Source: Acidobacteriota bacterium (lineage in GTDB: Bacteria; Acidobacteriota; Thermoanaerobaculia; Multivoradales; Multivoraceae). Taken from it: a DNA stretch of 62,020 nucleotides. The stretch is from positions 1 through 62,020 of the forward strand of contig QQVD01000014.1 in assembly GCA_003388555.1 (NCBI GenBank), read 5' to 3'. Below, one piece after another: positions 15,470 through 24,938 of this stretch. Position numbers and translations under genes: made by a program. Each line of letters opens with the position of its first letter. Position 1 is the stretch's first letter. The notes under the pieces are model-generated. The model searched no databases, was not told where the DNA came from, and worked only from the letters and a program-made list of their open reading frames with translations.

Positions 15470-17938
15470 ATGAGCGAGCAGGCCCGAGAAGCCTCGGAGA
15501 GGATGCGTCGAGACCGGCGGCGGGCGGCCTGGGTCGCGCTCGCCTTCGCGCTCCTCGTCGCCTTCCTCGTCGCCGGCCTGACCCGCTTCCGCATGGAGGC
15601 GACGAGCGACTCGATCGTGCTCGAGAACGATCGCGACCTGCGCTTCTACGACGAGACGCGGCGCGTCTTCGGCAGCGACGCCGAGCTCTACGTCGCGGTG
15701 CAGCAGCAGGGCGACCTGTTCAGCCGCGAGACACTCGACGCGCTCGCCGGCCTCACCGCCGACCTGGCCGAGGTCGACGGCGTCGACGCGATCACCAGTC
15801 TGCTCTCGGTGCCGCTCTTCCACTCTCCCTCGGTCGGCCTGCTGCAGCTCGCGCGCGGCTACCGCACCCTCTCCGAGCCCGACATCGATCTCGAGCTGGC
15901 GCGGCGCGAGGTGCTCGGCAACCCGCTCTACTCGGGCTCCCTCATCGGCGAGGACGGCGAGGTCACCATCGTGCAGCTGCGGCTCGACGACGACGAGGAG
16001 CTGTCGCGGCTCGAGTTCCGGCGCTACGACCTGCGCCAGCAGCAGCGCGACGGGGCGCTCGACGCCTCCGGCGAGGAGGAGCTCGAGCGGGTCGAGCGCG
16101 AGTACCGCGAACGCAACACCCGCCTCGGCGACGCCCGCCGCGAGCAGATCGCGGCGGTGCGCGAGGCGATCTCGCGGCACGAGGGCGGTGAGCTGCAGCG
16201 CATCGAGCTCGGCGGCGTGCCGATGATCGCGGTCGACATCGTGCGCTACGTCGAGCGCGACATCGCCCTCTTCGGAGTCGCGGTCGTCGTCTTCGTGCTG
16301 ATCGCCCTCGCCATCCTGCTGCGCGATCTCAAGTGGACCCTGCTGGTGACCGCGACCTGCGCCGTCACCGTGCTCAGCGTCTGCGGCCTGCTCGGCTGGC
16401 TCGACTGGCGCACCACCATCGTCACCTCCAACCTCAGCTCGCTGCTCTTCATCATCACCATGGCGATGTCGGTGCACCTGGTGATGCGCTACCGCGAGCT
16501 GCACGCGCGCACGCCAGGCGCCGACCAGGCGGCGCTGACGCGCGCGGCGGTGCGGGCGGTCTGGTGGCCGACCCTGTTCACTGCGATCACCACCGTCGTC
16601 GGCTTCGGCAGCCTCTACGTCAGCGGCATCCGCCCGGTGATGGACTTCGCGCTGATGATGAGTCTCGGCATCGCCTGCGCGGTGGTCTTCGTCTTCGGCC
16701 TGCTGCCGGCGGCCGGCCTGCTCTGGCCCGACGGCGCCGCGCCGCCGGCCGAGGTGGCGCGGCTCGAGCGCAGCTCCTGGCGCGGCGCGCTCGCCGCGCT
16801 CACCCTGCGCCATCCCGTCGCGGTCACTGCCGCCGCGGCGCTGCTGCTGCTCGCGGGCCTGGCCGGCGCCGCCCGCCTCGAGGTCGAGAACCGCTTCATG
16901 GACTACTTCGCCGACGAGACGCCGATCCACCGCGGAATGGTCTTCCTCGACCGTCACCTCGGCGGCACGACGCCGCTGGAGATCTCGATCGAGCTCGACG
17001 ACGCCGACGCCTGGCTGCAGCGCGACAACCTCGCCGCCCTGCGGGCGCTGCCCCCCTGGCTCGCCGAGCAGCCCGAGATCGGCACCGTCACCTCGCTCGA
17101 CAGCATGGTGCGCATCGTCGAGAAGATCCTCGCCAACGACCCCTCACCGCTGCTGCGACAGGCCGAGGTGAACGCGATGCTGCTGCGCACCCTGCGCGCC
17201 CAGGTCCCCGAGGAGACAGCGCGCCTGGCGCTCGGCCCCTACGTCGACGACGACTATTCGCACACCCGGGTGCTGGCGCGCGTCGTCGAATCGGATCGCG
17301 AGCTCGACCGCAGCCAGCTGCTGCAGCGCATCGACACCTACCTCGAGGACACCGCCTTCGCCGAGGTGGCGCGTCCGACCGGCATGTTCGTGCTCTACAA
17401 CAACATGCTGCAGAGCCTCTACGCGTCGCAGATCCAGACCATCGCGGCGGTCTTCGCCGCGATCGGCGTCACCTTCTGGATCCTCTTCCGCTCGCTACGC
17501 GTCGCCCTAGTGGCACTGGTCCCCAACCTGCTGCCGACGGTGGTGGTGCTCGGCTTCCTGGGCTGGGCGGGGGTGCCGCTGAACATGATGACGATCATGA
17601 TCGCGGCGGTGACGCTGGGCATCGCGGTCGACGACACCACCCACTACCTGCACCGCTTCCGTCACGAGCTGCGCGGCGAGATCGAGGCCGGCCGCGAGGT
17701 CGACGAGCGTGCGCTCGCGGTGCGCTGCCACAACAGCGTCGGCCGCGCCATCGTCACCACCACGGTGGCGATCACCGCCGGCTTCGCCATCCTCACCCTC
17801 TCCAACTTCGTCCCCACCGTGCAGTTCGGCCTGCTCACCGGCCTGGCGATGGGTGTGGCGCTGCTCGCCGACCTCGCCCTGCTGCCGATCCTGCTGGCGT
17901 TCGTCAGACCTTTCGGGCGCGGCGCGACGGCGGGCTGA
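15470..17938 (+). CDS. RND-superfamily exporter of the MMPL/HpnN type
   Basis: Inner-membrane transporter of 822 residues with two repeats, each a TM helix, a periplasmic domain, and a five-helix sterol-sensing-like bundle. TM1 is VALAFALLVAFLVAGL. The first bundle starts ALFGVAVVVFVLIALAILL, and the second contains LGIAVDDTTHYLHRFR, the TM4 Asp-Asp proton-relay motif of the family. Relatives move lipids, hopanoids or siderophores; no adaptor is adjacent, which fits the MMPL type rather than tripartite pumps. Substrate is not inferable. Translation may start on a leaderless mRNA. It converges on the APH/AAA kinase gene with a 48-bp gap. Confidence 0.93.
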   Translation: MSEQAREASERMRRDRRRAAWVALAFALLVAFLVAGLTRFRMEATSDSIVLENDRDLRFYDETRRVFGSDAELYVAVQQQGDLFSRETLDALAGLTADLAEVDGVDAITSLLSVPLFHSPSVGLLQLARGYRTLSEPDIDLELARREVLGNPLYSGSLIGEDGEVTIVQLRLDDDEELSRLEFRRYDLRQQQRDGALDASGEEELERVEREYRERNTRLGDARREQIAAVREAISRHEGGELQRIELGGVPMIAVDIVRYVERDIALFGVAVVVFVLIALAILLRDLKWTLLVTATCAVTVLSVCGLLGWLDWRTTIVTSNLSSLLFIITMAMSVHLVMRYRELHARTPGADQAALTRAAVRAVWWPTLFTAITTVVGFGSLYVSGIRPVMDFALMMSLGIACAVVFVFGLLPAAGLLWPDGAAPPAEVARLERSSWRGALAALTLRHPVAVTAAAALLLLAGLAGAARLEVENRFMDYFADETPIHRGMVFLDRHLGGTTPLEISIELDDADAWLQRDNLAALRALPPWLAEQPEIGTVTSLDSMVRIVEKILANDPSPLLRQAEVNAMLLRTLRAQVPEETARLALGPYVDDDYSHTRVLARVVESDRELDRSQLLQRIDTYLEDTAFAEVARPTGMFVLYNNMLQSLYASQIQTIAAVFAAIGVTFWILFRSLRVALVALVPNLLPTVVVLGFLGWAGVPLNMMTIMIAAVTLGIAVDDTTHYLHRFRHELRGEIEAGREVDERALAVRCHNSVGRAIVTTTVAITAGFAILTLSNFVPTVQFGLLTGLAMGVALLADLALLPILLAFVRPFGRGATAG

Positions 17939-17986
17939 ACGCGGCGACCGTCGCTGCCGACCCCGACCGCCGCACGGACCGCGGTC

Positions 17987-19606
17987 TCACTCCGTACCGA
18001 CGGCGCGCGGCACCAGGGCCAGCTGCTCGGCGAGGCGCCGCTCCACCTCGCCGATCGGGCCGGTCGTGTCGACCCTCAGAACCTCTTCCCCTGGCAGCTC
18101 CTCGGGCGGCTGCCAGCTGCTGACGAAATCGTCGAGCAGCTCCTCGCCGGCATCGCTGACGGTGGCGCGATCGGCGCGGGCGGCGAGGCGCTGGAGCAGC
18201 GTCTCTCGCGGCGCCTCGCAGAGCACCAGCCGGAACGGCACGCCCTCGCTCTGGGCGAGCTGTCGCGCGGCGCGTCGCAGCTCGGCGCTGCGGAACGAGG
18301 CGTCGAGCACCACCGGTCGCCCCGAGCGCAGCGCCGCCCGGCCGCGACGGATGAGCTCGTCGTAGGTCCTGCGGGTGTGCTCCTCGCTGTAGGCGCCGGA
18401 GAACGGCGCGTCGGCCAGGGAGTCGCGGGCCGCCACCCCGGCAAGGTGCTTGCGGGTGCGGTCGGCGCAGACCACCGCTCCTCCCAGGTGCTCGGCGAGC
18501 CGGCGCGCCACCGTGCTCTTGCCGGAGGCGATCAGGCCCCCCACCGCGACCACGATCGGCGCCTCGAGCCGACGCCGCTCGGAGGCCACCGCGAGGCGGA
18601 AGTACCGGCGTGCATCCCGCGCCGAGCGCTCGCGCACCGCCTCGGGAGCCTGCGCATCGTGGGCGACCAGAGCGGCGATCTTGCCGCGCACGAAGGCGCG
18701 GTAGCTCTCGTAGAAGTCGACCAGGGCGTAGAGGTCGTAGTCGTTGCTCTCCATCGCGTAGGACGACAGGAAGCGCTCGGCGAGCAGCGGCGCGCCGTTC
18801 CAGGTCAGGTCCATGGCCAGGAAGGCGATGTCGGCACAGACGTCGGCGACGCGGAAGCGGCGGTTGAACTCGACGCAGTCGACGATGCGCAGGCCCTGGC
18901 GCGCCGGGCGGTCGGCCAGGAAGTAGAGGTGCTCGAGCCGCAGGTCGCCGTGCCCTTCGCAGACCCTTCCCTGCTCGAGCCGGCGCTGGATCAGCCCGAC
19001 GTTGTCGGCGAGGAAGCGCAGCTGCCACTGCTCGATCTCCCGTGCCTCGGCGGCGTCGAGCGACTCGTCGAGCCAGCCCTCGGCCTGATCGAAGTTCTCC
19101 ACCACGTTGCGCTCGATGGTGGCGACGCCACCGAGGCCGTGGCCGGGCTCGGGACGCGCCGCGTGCCGATGGAACTCGGCGAGGGCCTCGGCGACGGCGT
19201 CGATCTGCCGCCAGCCGAGAGCGCCGTCGGCCAGCAGGCGGTCGCCGCGACAGGCGTCGTCGAGGCGGCGCATGTGCACCGCCCAGTCGACCGGCTCGTG
19301 CGAATCGCGCGCGTCGGCGTCGACCACCGGCAGCACGCCGAGATAGACGTCCTCGGCGAGGCGGCGGTTCAGCTCCACCTCGGCGCGGCACGCCTCGAGC
19401 CTTCGCCGCGGCGTGGTGAAGTCGAGGAAGCCCAGGTCGACGTGCTTCTTGAGCTTGAACACCTCCCGCTCTGCCAGGAAGACGCGCGAGATGTGGGTCT
19501 CGACCAGCTCCAGTCGCGCCAGCTCGTCGAGGCTGACGCAGCGTCGGCCGGCCGCTCCGTCGCCGCTGGGGTGCGTCGCGGCGTTCTCCTGCCTCGTCGA
19601 GCTCAC
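17987..19606 (-). CDS. Fused aminoglycoside-phosphotransferase-like kinase and P-loop ATPase
   Basis: Two-domain cytoplasmic protein, 539 residues. The N-terminal part resembles APH/choline-kinase folds (FKLKKHVDLGFLDFTTPRRR, then CEGHGDLRLEHLYF as the catalytic HGDLxxxH loop, and IVDCVEFNRRFRVADVCADI). The C-terminal domain is an AAA_33-type kinase with Walker A GGLIASGKSTVA. This is the known COG2187+COG0645 arrangement. The substrate is unknown; despite the name it is not evidence of aminoglycoside resistance. The GTG start at 19606 is preceded by GGAGGAGAC; the open frame continues to 19798 but without a comparable site. The small gene at 19797 is divergent. Confidence 0.9.
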   Translation of the reverse strand: MSSTRQENAATHPSGDGAAGRRCVSLDELARLELVETHISRVFLAEREVFKLKKHVDLGFLDFTTPRRRLEACRAEVELNRRLAEDVYLGVLPVVDADARDSHEPVDWAVHMRRLDDACRGDRLLADGALGWRQIDAVAEALAEFHRHAARPEPGHGLGGVATIERNVVENFDQAEGWLDESLDAAEAREIEQWQLRFLADNVGLIQRRLEQGRVCEGHGDLRLEHLYFLADRPARQGLRIVDCVEFNRRFRVADVCADIAFLAMDLTWNGAPLLAERFLSSYAMESNDYDLYALVDFYESYRAFVRGKIAALVAHDAQAPEAVRERSARDARRYFRLAVASERRRLEAPIVVAVGGLIASGKSTVARRLAEHLGGAVVCADRTRKHLAGVAARDSLADAPFSGAYSEEHTRRTYDELIRRGRAALRSGRPVVLDASFRSAELRRAARQLAQSEGVPFRLVLCEAPRETLLQRLAARADRATVSDAGEELLDDFVSSWQPPEELPGEEVLRVDTTGPIGEVERRLAEQLALVPRAVGTE

Positions 19607-19796
19607 TCGCTGTCTCCTCCTCAGGCGGTCTGGAGGCCGCAGGGTCACCCGCGGCCCGTCTTGGAGACTAGACGCAGAGGCCTGCCAGCTCCATGCCGGG
19701 AAACCACAGGCTGCGGCAACTACGGATGGCCGTCGTGGCGGCGCCGGAGGAGACTGGTTGCGATCCACCCGCCCACGACGGAAGCTACCGAGGCCC

Positions 19797-20015
19797 ATGC
19801 ACCACTACGCCATCGCCAAGAGAGCCATCGAGACCGCCCTGGAGGAGGCCGCGGCGCACGGCTGGAGCGACGCCGAGACGCTGCAGTCGATCCTGGTCGA
19901 CGCGATCGCGCGCCACGGCCGCGCCACCCGCGTCGAGGACACCCGGGCCCTGCTCGAGTTCGAGGTCTCGAACCTGCGCGGCACCGTCGACTACGACTTC
20001 GTGCGCTCGCGCTGA
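19797..20015 (+). CDS. Small conserved hypothetical protein
   Basis: 72 residues, MHHYAIAKRAIETALEEAAA onward, ending TVDYDFVRSR. Mainly helical, acidic, with no signal peptide or TM segment. The regular composition and the GAGG site four bases before the ATG support a real gene; similar short proteins (helical, ending in a D/E-F-x-R tail) are common in Gram-negative genomes, but no function is known to me. A longer open frame in the same phase begins at 19413, opposite the kinase gene, and is not credible before 19797. Confidence 0.6.
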   Translation: MHHYAIAKRAIETALEEAAAHGWSDAETLQSILVDAIARHGRATRVEDTRALLEFEVSNLRGTVDYDFVRSR

Positions 20016-20162
20016 CTCGCGCCAGAGGGCGAGACGCCACGCCGTCGCGGCGACGCCACTGCGCCGTGCCGACGTCGACCTCCCGGCGTCAGCCCCAACC
20101 TCGACTGCCTCAGGTCTGATTCGACCCCGGTTCGGTTCGGCCCTGCGCCGGCCAGCGACCCC

Positions 20163-21842
20163 TCAGCCGAGGATCCCGCCGCCGCCGGCGCCGCGGTCCG
20201 GCACGTCGATCAGCACCCCCGGGTTGAGCACGCCGTGGGGATCGACCGCGGCCTTCGCCGCGCCGAGCGCCAGGGCGAACGGCTCGGGCCGCTGGCGGTC
20301 GTAGGCCGAGCGGTGGTCGCGCCCCACCGCGTGGTGGTGCGTCGCGGTGGCGCCGAGCTCGGCCACCGCTGCGTTGCAGGCGCGCTTGATCTCGCACCAC
20401 TGGCGCAGCACGACGGCGAGGTCGGCGTCGCCGAGGACCTGGAAGGTGTAGTACGGCGCCGGCCCGTCGGGGTAGACGTGGGTGAAGCGGCAGGTGACGC
20501 TGCCGTCCCGGCCCGTGGCCTCGCGCAGCGCCTCGGCGGTGCGCGCCATCAGCGCCGCGTGCACCTCGGGAAACCGATCCCAGGTGACGGCGGTCTCGAA
20601 GGTGTCGACGATGACGCCGTAGGGCACCAGCACCTCGCGCGCGTACGGCGCACGCAGGAAGGCGTGGCGCCAGGCGCCGGCGGCGGCGTCGCGGGGCGCG
20701 TCCGGTCCCTGGTCGGCGTCGGGGCGCTGCGGCACCGCACCGCCGTGGCCGGCGACCAGCTCGAGCGCCCGCCGCATCCACGCCTCCACCGGGTGGTCTC
20801 CCGACTCGAAGCCGAGCACCAGCAGGTGCCTCTCGCCGTCGCCGACTCCGGTCGCGGCGGCTTCGGCGGCGTCGATCAGGCGGCAGTTGCTGGGGAACAG
20901 GCCCGACTGCGACAGCGCCCGCACCGCCTCGGCGCCGGCCTCGAAGGACTCGAACCAGGCCGACGAGGAGGCGCGGTGTCGTGGCCGGTCCTGCAGCCGC
21001 ATCCAGGCCTCGGTGATCACCCCCAGGATGCCCTCGGAACCGATCAGCAGGCGATCCGGTGACGGGCCGGCGCCCGAGCCCGGCAACCGGCGGCTCTCCC
21101 AGACGCCGGCCGGAGTCACCGCCCGCACCGATTCGACGAGGTCGTCGATGTGGGTGTAGAGCGACGCGAAGTGGCCGCCGGAGCGGGTGGCGATCCAGCC
21201 GCCGAGCGTCGAGTGCTCGAAGCTCTGCGGGAAGTGGCGCAGGGTCAACTCGTGGGGCTGCAGCTGCGCCTCGAGCGCCGGCCCCAGCACCCCGGCCTGG
21301 ATGCGCGCCGCGCGCGAGGTGCGGTCGACCTCGAGCACCCGGTCCAGACGCCCCAGGTCGAGCGAGACGACGCCGCGGTAGTCGCCGCGCACCGCGCTCT
21401 CGACGCCGCCGACGACGCTCGAGCCGCCGCCGAACGGCACCACCGCGACGCCCTGCTCGCCGCACCACTCGAGCAGCCGCTCGATCTGTGCCTCGTCGCG
21501 AGGCGTCACCACCAGGTCCGGCGGCTCGGGGTAGTGGCGCTGGAAGGCGCGCAGGGCGTCGGGGAACGACTTGCCGTAGCTGTGCACCAGGCGCTCGTGG
21601 GCGATGGTGCTCACCGCGTCGCCGAGGTCGGCGGCCAGCGCCGACGGCAGCTCGACGCGCGGCGCACGCAGCTCGATCTCACCTTCCTCGGGCGGCGGCA
21701 CCGGGCGGCGTTCGGCGAGGGCGCTGCCCCAGCGCTTCCCGGCGCGCTCGAGCAGCCCCTCACGCTCGGCCGGTGACAGGCCTTCGCCCTCGCGCCCCCA
21801 ACCCCAGAACTTGCGGCGCGGCCTGGTGCTCGGTGCGGACAT
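20163..21842 (-). CDS. FAD-binding oxidase, alkyldihydroxyacetonephosphate-synthase-like
   Basis: Flavoenzyme of the VAO/PCMH superfamily, 559 residues. The N-terminus KFWGWGREGEGLS is characteristic of the AGPS-like branch. The FAD pyrophosphate loop is PFGGGSSVVGGVES (about residue 158); further motifs are FPQSFEHSTLGGWIATRSGG and LIGSEGILGVITEA. The C-terminus has THHHAVGRDHRSAY, matching the His-rich active-site segment of AGPS, and DPHGVLNPG. AGPS makes ether lipids, but bacterial relatives also include lactate/glycolate-type dehydrogenases, so the reaction is uncertain. The ATG at 21842 follows a TAGGAT hexamer by eight bases without a Shine-Dalgarno sequence; the open frame to 22046 lacks coding character. 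Confidence 0.88.
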   Translation of the reverse strand: MSAPSTRPRRKFWGWGREGEGLSPAEREGLLERAGKRWGSALAERRPVPPPEEGEIELRAPRVELPSALAADLGDAVSTIAHERLVHSYGKSFPDALRAFQRHYPEPPDLVVTPRDEAQIERLLEWCGEQGVAVVPFGGGSSVVGGVESAVRGDYRGVVSLDLGRLDRVLEVDRTSRAARIQAGVLGPALEAQLQPHELTLRHFPQSFEHSTLGGWIATRSGGHFASLYTHIDDLVESVRAVTPAGVWESRRLPGSGAGPSPDRLLIGSEGILGVITEAWMRLQDRPRHRASSSAWFESFEAGAEAVRALSQSGLFPSNCRLIDAAEAAATGVGDGERHLLVLGFESGDHPVEAWMRRALELVAGHGGAVPQRPDADQGPDAPRDAAAGAWRHAFLRAPYAREVLVPYGVIVDTFETAVTWDRFPEVHAALMARTAEALREATGRDGSVTCRFTHVYPDGPAPYYTFQVLGDADLAVVLRQWCEIKRACNAAVAELGATATHHHAVGRDHRSAYDRQRPEPFALALGAAKAAVDPHGVLNPGVLIDVPDRGAGGGGILG

Positions 21843-21850
21843 CGCGAGCG

Positions 21851-21856
21851 ATCCTA
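21851..21856 (-). promoter_or_regulatory. Candidate -10 element of the AGPS-like gene
   Basis: TAGGAT on the minus strand, eight bases before the ATG at 21842, with no ribosome binding site between. Possibly a leaderless promoter. Confidence 0.3.
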
Positions 21857-21904
21857 GTCGAGCGCCGACTCCCCGGAGCCCGTTGCGGCCTCGGCGCCCT
21901 CTGG

Positions 21905-21945
21905 GGTCCTGTGGGCCATGTGGGCCATGTGGGTCCTGTGCGGCC
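21905..21945. repeat. Short 9-bp imperfect tandem repeat
   Basis: GTGGGCCAT twice, then diverged copies GTGGGTCCT and GTGCGGCCC. No coding role is seen; it lies 5' of the AGPS-like gene and 3' of the subtilisin gene. Confidence 0.6.
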
Positions 21946-21984
21946 CCACGGTCCTCAGCGGCGAGCGAGCCTGTCGACCGGCAC

Positions 21985-22030
21985 ACCCCCACCCAGTCTC
22001 CCCCTGCAGGGGGAGGAGCCGGAGGCGGGA
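21985..22030. repeat. Isolated copy of the CTCCCCCTGCAGGGGGAG palindrome element
   Basis: The 18-bp perfect palindrome at 21998-22015 is identical to the core repeated four times at 30297-30804. It lies downstream of the subtilisin gene and could form a hairpin in its transcript. Confidence 0.75.
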
Positions 22031-22126
22031 GCGTGCAAAAGGGCAATCCCGTCGAGGCTCACGAACCGCGATCTCACGCCGAGCTCGAGTCGGCAGGCGA
22101 AAGAGTGAGTCGCGAGGAGGAGGCAC
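22030..22126 (-). repeat. Single diverged tail-cassette 3' flank behind the subtilisin gene
   Basis: Reading the minus strand after the TAG, GTGCCTCC is followed by GCGACTCACTCTTTCGCCTGC and GAGCTCGGCGTGAG, aligning with GCGGCTCGCACTTCGCCTGC and CGCTCGGCGTCGAG in the array at 29946. Similarity beyond a stop codon is not explained by protein-level selection. Confidence 0.55.
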
Positions 22127-24538
22127 CTAAGGAATGGTCGAAGACCACGCCGACGTGTCTCCGCTTTCGAAGCCGTCGGCGAACACGAAGGACGTGTCGA
22201 CCCCGGTGGGCACGATCGCGGCGCTGAAGTGCGCGTCGGGAGTACCGCCGGTCAGCGAGGTGAACGGCAGGTCGAAGAAGCGCGTCGTCGCCGCCGTGGC
22301 CTCGGTCACGGAGATCGTGAATTCGAGCACCTGGGTGGCGCCGGGAGCGAGGGTGAAGCTGGTCGGGCTCACCTGCAGCCAGAAGCCGGGCCCGAGGCTC
22401 GACGGCGCCGGCGCCGCGAACTCCACCGACGCCGCCTGCCGGTTGCGCACCGTGCGGGTCCACGAGCACGACCCGGCGCAGGTGTTATCGCGCAGGCTGG
22501 CGAGGTTCAGGGTGCTCGGATCGCCTCCGGCGCCGGGGTTGGCGGCGAGGAAGTTGCCGTCGGTCTCGTCGAGCACGAAGCCGGCGCGCGCCGCCACCGT
22601 GAGATCGACGCGGCCGTTGCCGCGGTCGTACGGATCGGCCGGCGTCACCCCGTTCTCCTTGCGCACGTCGGCCGTCTTGGCGGTGAGCATGAGCGCCGAC
22701 TTCACCTCGGGCGGCGTCCAGGTCGGGTGCAGGGCGCGGATCAGGGCGCCGGAGCCGGCCGTGTGGGGGCTCGACATCGAGGTGCCGGAGAGGATCCCGA
22801 ACTCGGGTCCCGGAGCGCCAGGGATGGCGTCGTCGGCCACCGCGGCGAAGATGCTGACCCCGGGGTTGGTCACGTCGGGCTTGATCACCTCGATGCCGGC
22901 CGGGCCGCGACTGCTGAACGACGCCATGACGTCGCCGATCGCGGCGTCGACGACCGGCGCGCCGGCGGTGATCGTCGCCGTGTGCCCGCTGCCGCTGGCC
23001 AGCCAGGTACGCAGCTGGTCGGCCCAGGCGAGGTCGACGTGGCTGGCCGGGATCACGTGCGGATCCGGCACCGTGGTGTTGGTGGCGGGAGTGGTGTTGC
23101 CCAGCACGCAGCCGCCGGCGCCGCCGTCGGCGACGTGCTTGCACTTGAGCACCCGGGCGATGGTGCCGCGATCGCACAACACGATCTCACCCGCGTTCCA
23201 GGTCCCCGCGGGGAAGGGGTTCAGGCACTGCTCGGGATCGGGGTCGCCGTTGGAGAAGTCGCCGGCGTAGACGATCGTCGCCGGGCCGTAGCCGCCGGTG
23301 CGGCTGGCGCCGCTGAGGTCGGCGGGCGGCAGAGTGGCGCCGCCCGACATGCTGACGACGCCGTTCTCCACCGTCACCAGGTCGTGGGTCGAGGCGCCGA
23401 CGGTGGTGACCCAGGGACCCCAGTGGGCGACGGTGGAGGCGCCGGGACCGGAGTTCCCTGCCGAGGCCGAGACGAACACCCCGGCGGCGACCGCAGAACG
23501 GAAGAACGAATCGATGTCGCCGAGGCTCCAAGGCGAGGTGCCGCCCGAGATCGAGTAGTTGATGACGTCGACACCGTCGAGGATCGCCTGGTCCACCGCC
23601 GCCGAGGTGGCGGCGAACGGACACAGCCCCTGGGTACCGCTGACGTAGCAGGTGTCGTAGGTGATCAGGTTGGCGTGCGGCGCCACGCCCTGGATGTCGG
23701 GGCTGCTCAGATCGTTGCCGGCCGAGGTGCTGGCGGTGTGGCTGCCGTGCCCGTCGCTGTCCTCCGGACCGTCGCTCTCGGTCGCCACCAGGGCGTCGAC
23801 GAAGTCCCAGGCGCCGATCAGCTTGTCGTTGCAGAGGTACGACGGGCTGTAGTTCGGGTTCAGCGGGTCGCACCACCCGACGTAGGTGCCGCTGCCGAAG
23901 GGGTTGGTGAAGACGTGGCCGTCGTCGCCCGGGTTGGCGAACGACGGATGGTCCATGTTGACCCCGGAGTCGATCACCCCGACGATGACGCCCTCCCCCT
24001 CGGTGGCGCCGAGGCCGCCGGTCGACGAGCCGTCGTGGATGGTGTCGGCGCCGATCCAGATCGGGCCGCGGTCGGTGTCGAGCGGATCGAGCCGGTCGGG
24101 GACCACCGCCAGCCCGCCGGCCAGGCCGGCGACGCGGGCCGCCTCGCTCTCACTCATGCGCACCGCGACGCCGCTGCGCGCCGCGTAGTAGCGCAGCGGT
24201 ACGTCGACGCTGCGTCCGAGCTCCGCCTCGATGGCGTCGAGACGCAGGTCCTGGCGCCGCTGCAGGTGCTGGCGGTAGGCGACCGATGCCGCCGCCCGAG
24301 CGTCGAAGCGGCGCTCGCCGCGCGCCCGCGGCGACGTCGCCTCGAGTCCGTCGACCCCGCCCTCGTAGTGCACCAGACCGGGCTCCCCGAACCACACCAG
24401 GTAGACCCCCGTCGGTGAGGGCTGGGCGGCGGCCAGCGAGGCGAGCAGCCACGTCGTCGCGATCGCCACCGTGGCGAGAGGCGCCGTGCGCGCGGCGCCG
24501 GGGCGCCGGTTCGGGTGGCGCGGGTGTCGATCGGTCAT
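22127..24538 (-). CDS. Secreted subtilisin-family (S8) serine protease with PA domain and C-terminal DGFE tail
   Basis: Extracellular endopeptidase, 803 residues. Signal peptide (LATVAIATTWLLASLAAAQ), then an I9-like inhibitory prodomain (to about residue 150). The catalytic triad is Asp190 (VIDSGVNMDHP), His264 (DGHGSHTAS) and Ser587 (GTSMSSPH); Asn362 in SAGNSGPG forms the oxyanion hole. A protease-associated domain is inserted between them (about residues 420-510, EIVLCDRG and GGCVLGN). A beta-sandwich follows and the protein ends VFADGFESGDTSAWSSTIP, the shared tail. The ATG at 24538 has AGAGGAG eight bases upstream; open frame beyond that runs into the divergent ferredoxin region. Likely a scavenging protease; target unknown. 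Confidence 0.95.
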   Translation of the reverse strand: MTDRHPRHPNRRPGAARTAPLATVAIATTWLLASLAAAQPSPTGVYLVWFGEPGLVHYEGGVDGLEATSPRARGERRFDARAAASVAYRQHLQRRQDLRLDAIEAELGRSVDVPLRYYAARSGVAVRMSESEAARVAGLAGGLAVVPDRLDPLDTDRGPIWIGADTIHDGSSTGGLGATEGEGVIVGVIDSGVNMDHPSFANPGDDGHVFTNPFGSGTYVGWCDPLNPNYSPSYLCNDKLIGAWDFVDALVATESDGPEDSDGHGSHTASTSAGNDLSSPDIQGVAPHANLITYDTCYVSGTQGLCPFAATSAAVDQAILDGVDVINYSISGGTSPWSLGDIDSFFRSAVAAGVFVSASAGNSGPGASTVAHWGPWVTTVGASTHDLVTVENGVVSMSGGATLPPADLSGASRTGGYGPATIVYAGDFSNGDPDPEQCLNPFPAGTWNAGEIVLCDRGTIARVLKCKHVADGGAGGCVLGNTTPATNTTVPDPHVIPASHVDLAWADQLRTWLASGSGHTATITAGAPVVDAAIGDVMASFSSRGPAGIEVIKPDVTNPGVSIFAAVADDAIPGAPGPEFGILSGTSMSSPHTAGSGALIRALHPTWTPPEVKSALMLTAKTADVRKENGVTPADPYDRGNGRVDLTVAARAGFVLDETDGNFLAANPGAGGDPSTLNLASLRDNTCAGSCSWTRTVRNRQAASVEFAAPAPSSLGPGFWLQVSPTSFTLAPGATQVLEFTISVTEATAATTRFFDLPFTSLTGGTPDAHFSAAIVPTGVDTSFVFADGFESGDTSAWSSTIP

Positions 24539-24938
24539 TGGCGGTCTCCTCTGTCGGGCGTCGGTTCTCTGGGGAGGTCCGGCGTTCCCCTGCGCCGCTG
24601 GCGCGGGGAGAGCCTTCGGGATCCATGGCGATCGGATGATCGCCGCATCCTGCCAGATGCGGGAGCCCATCCGGGCGATGGCAGAACAGATCCGTAGATC
24701 CTCGACCCCGGTCCGAGCAGCTGGCCGCTCCGACGCCTCGATGCCCACCCGCCTCGACGGGCGGTTCGGCCGCGGCCCCGCCGTTGTACCATCCGATCGG
24801 CCGTTCGGTCGATTCGGCGCGCCCCGGCCGCTCGCGGCTTCCGATCCGATCGTGATGGCGCGATCTCCACCGATCTCCACCGTCTCCACCAATTCTCCAG
24901 GCCCCCCTCTGCCACTGACCTTCGAGGACTTCCTCCGC

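Noticed and set aside
14495-16957. An 820-codon minus-strand open frame extending upstream of the dienelactone hydrolase-like gene
   Set aside because: Beyond 15394 it is antisense to the RND exporter, low-complexity in translation, and lacks a start with ribosome binding site; high GC makes such long shadows common.
17987-19606. Aminoglycoside resistance gene
   Set aside because: The kinase-like domain is fused to a P-loop ATPase as in a widespread housekeeping family; nothing indicates antibiotic modification.
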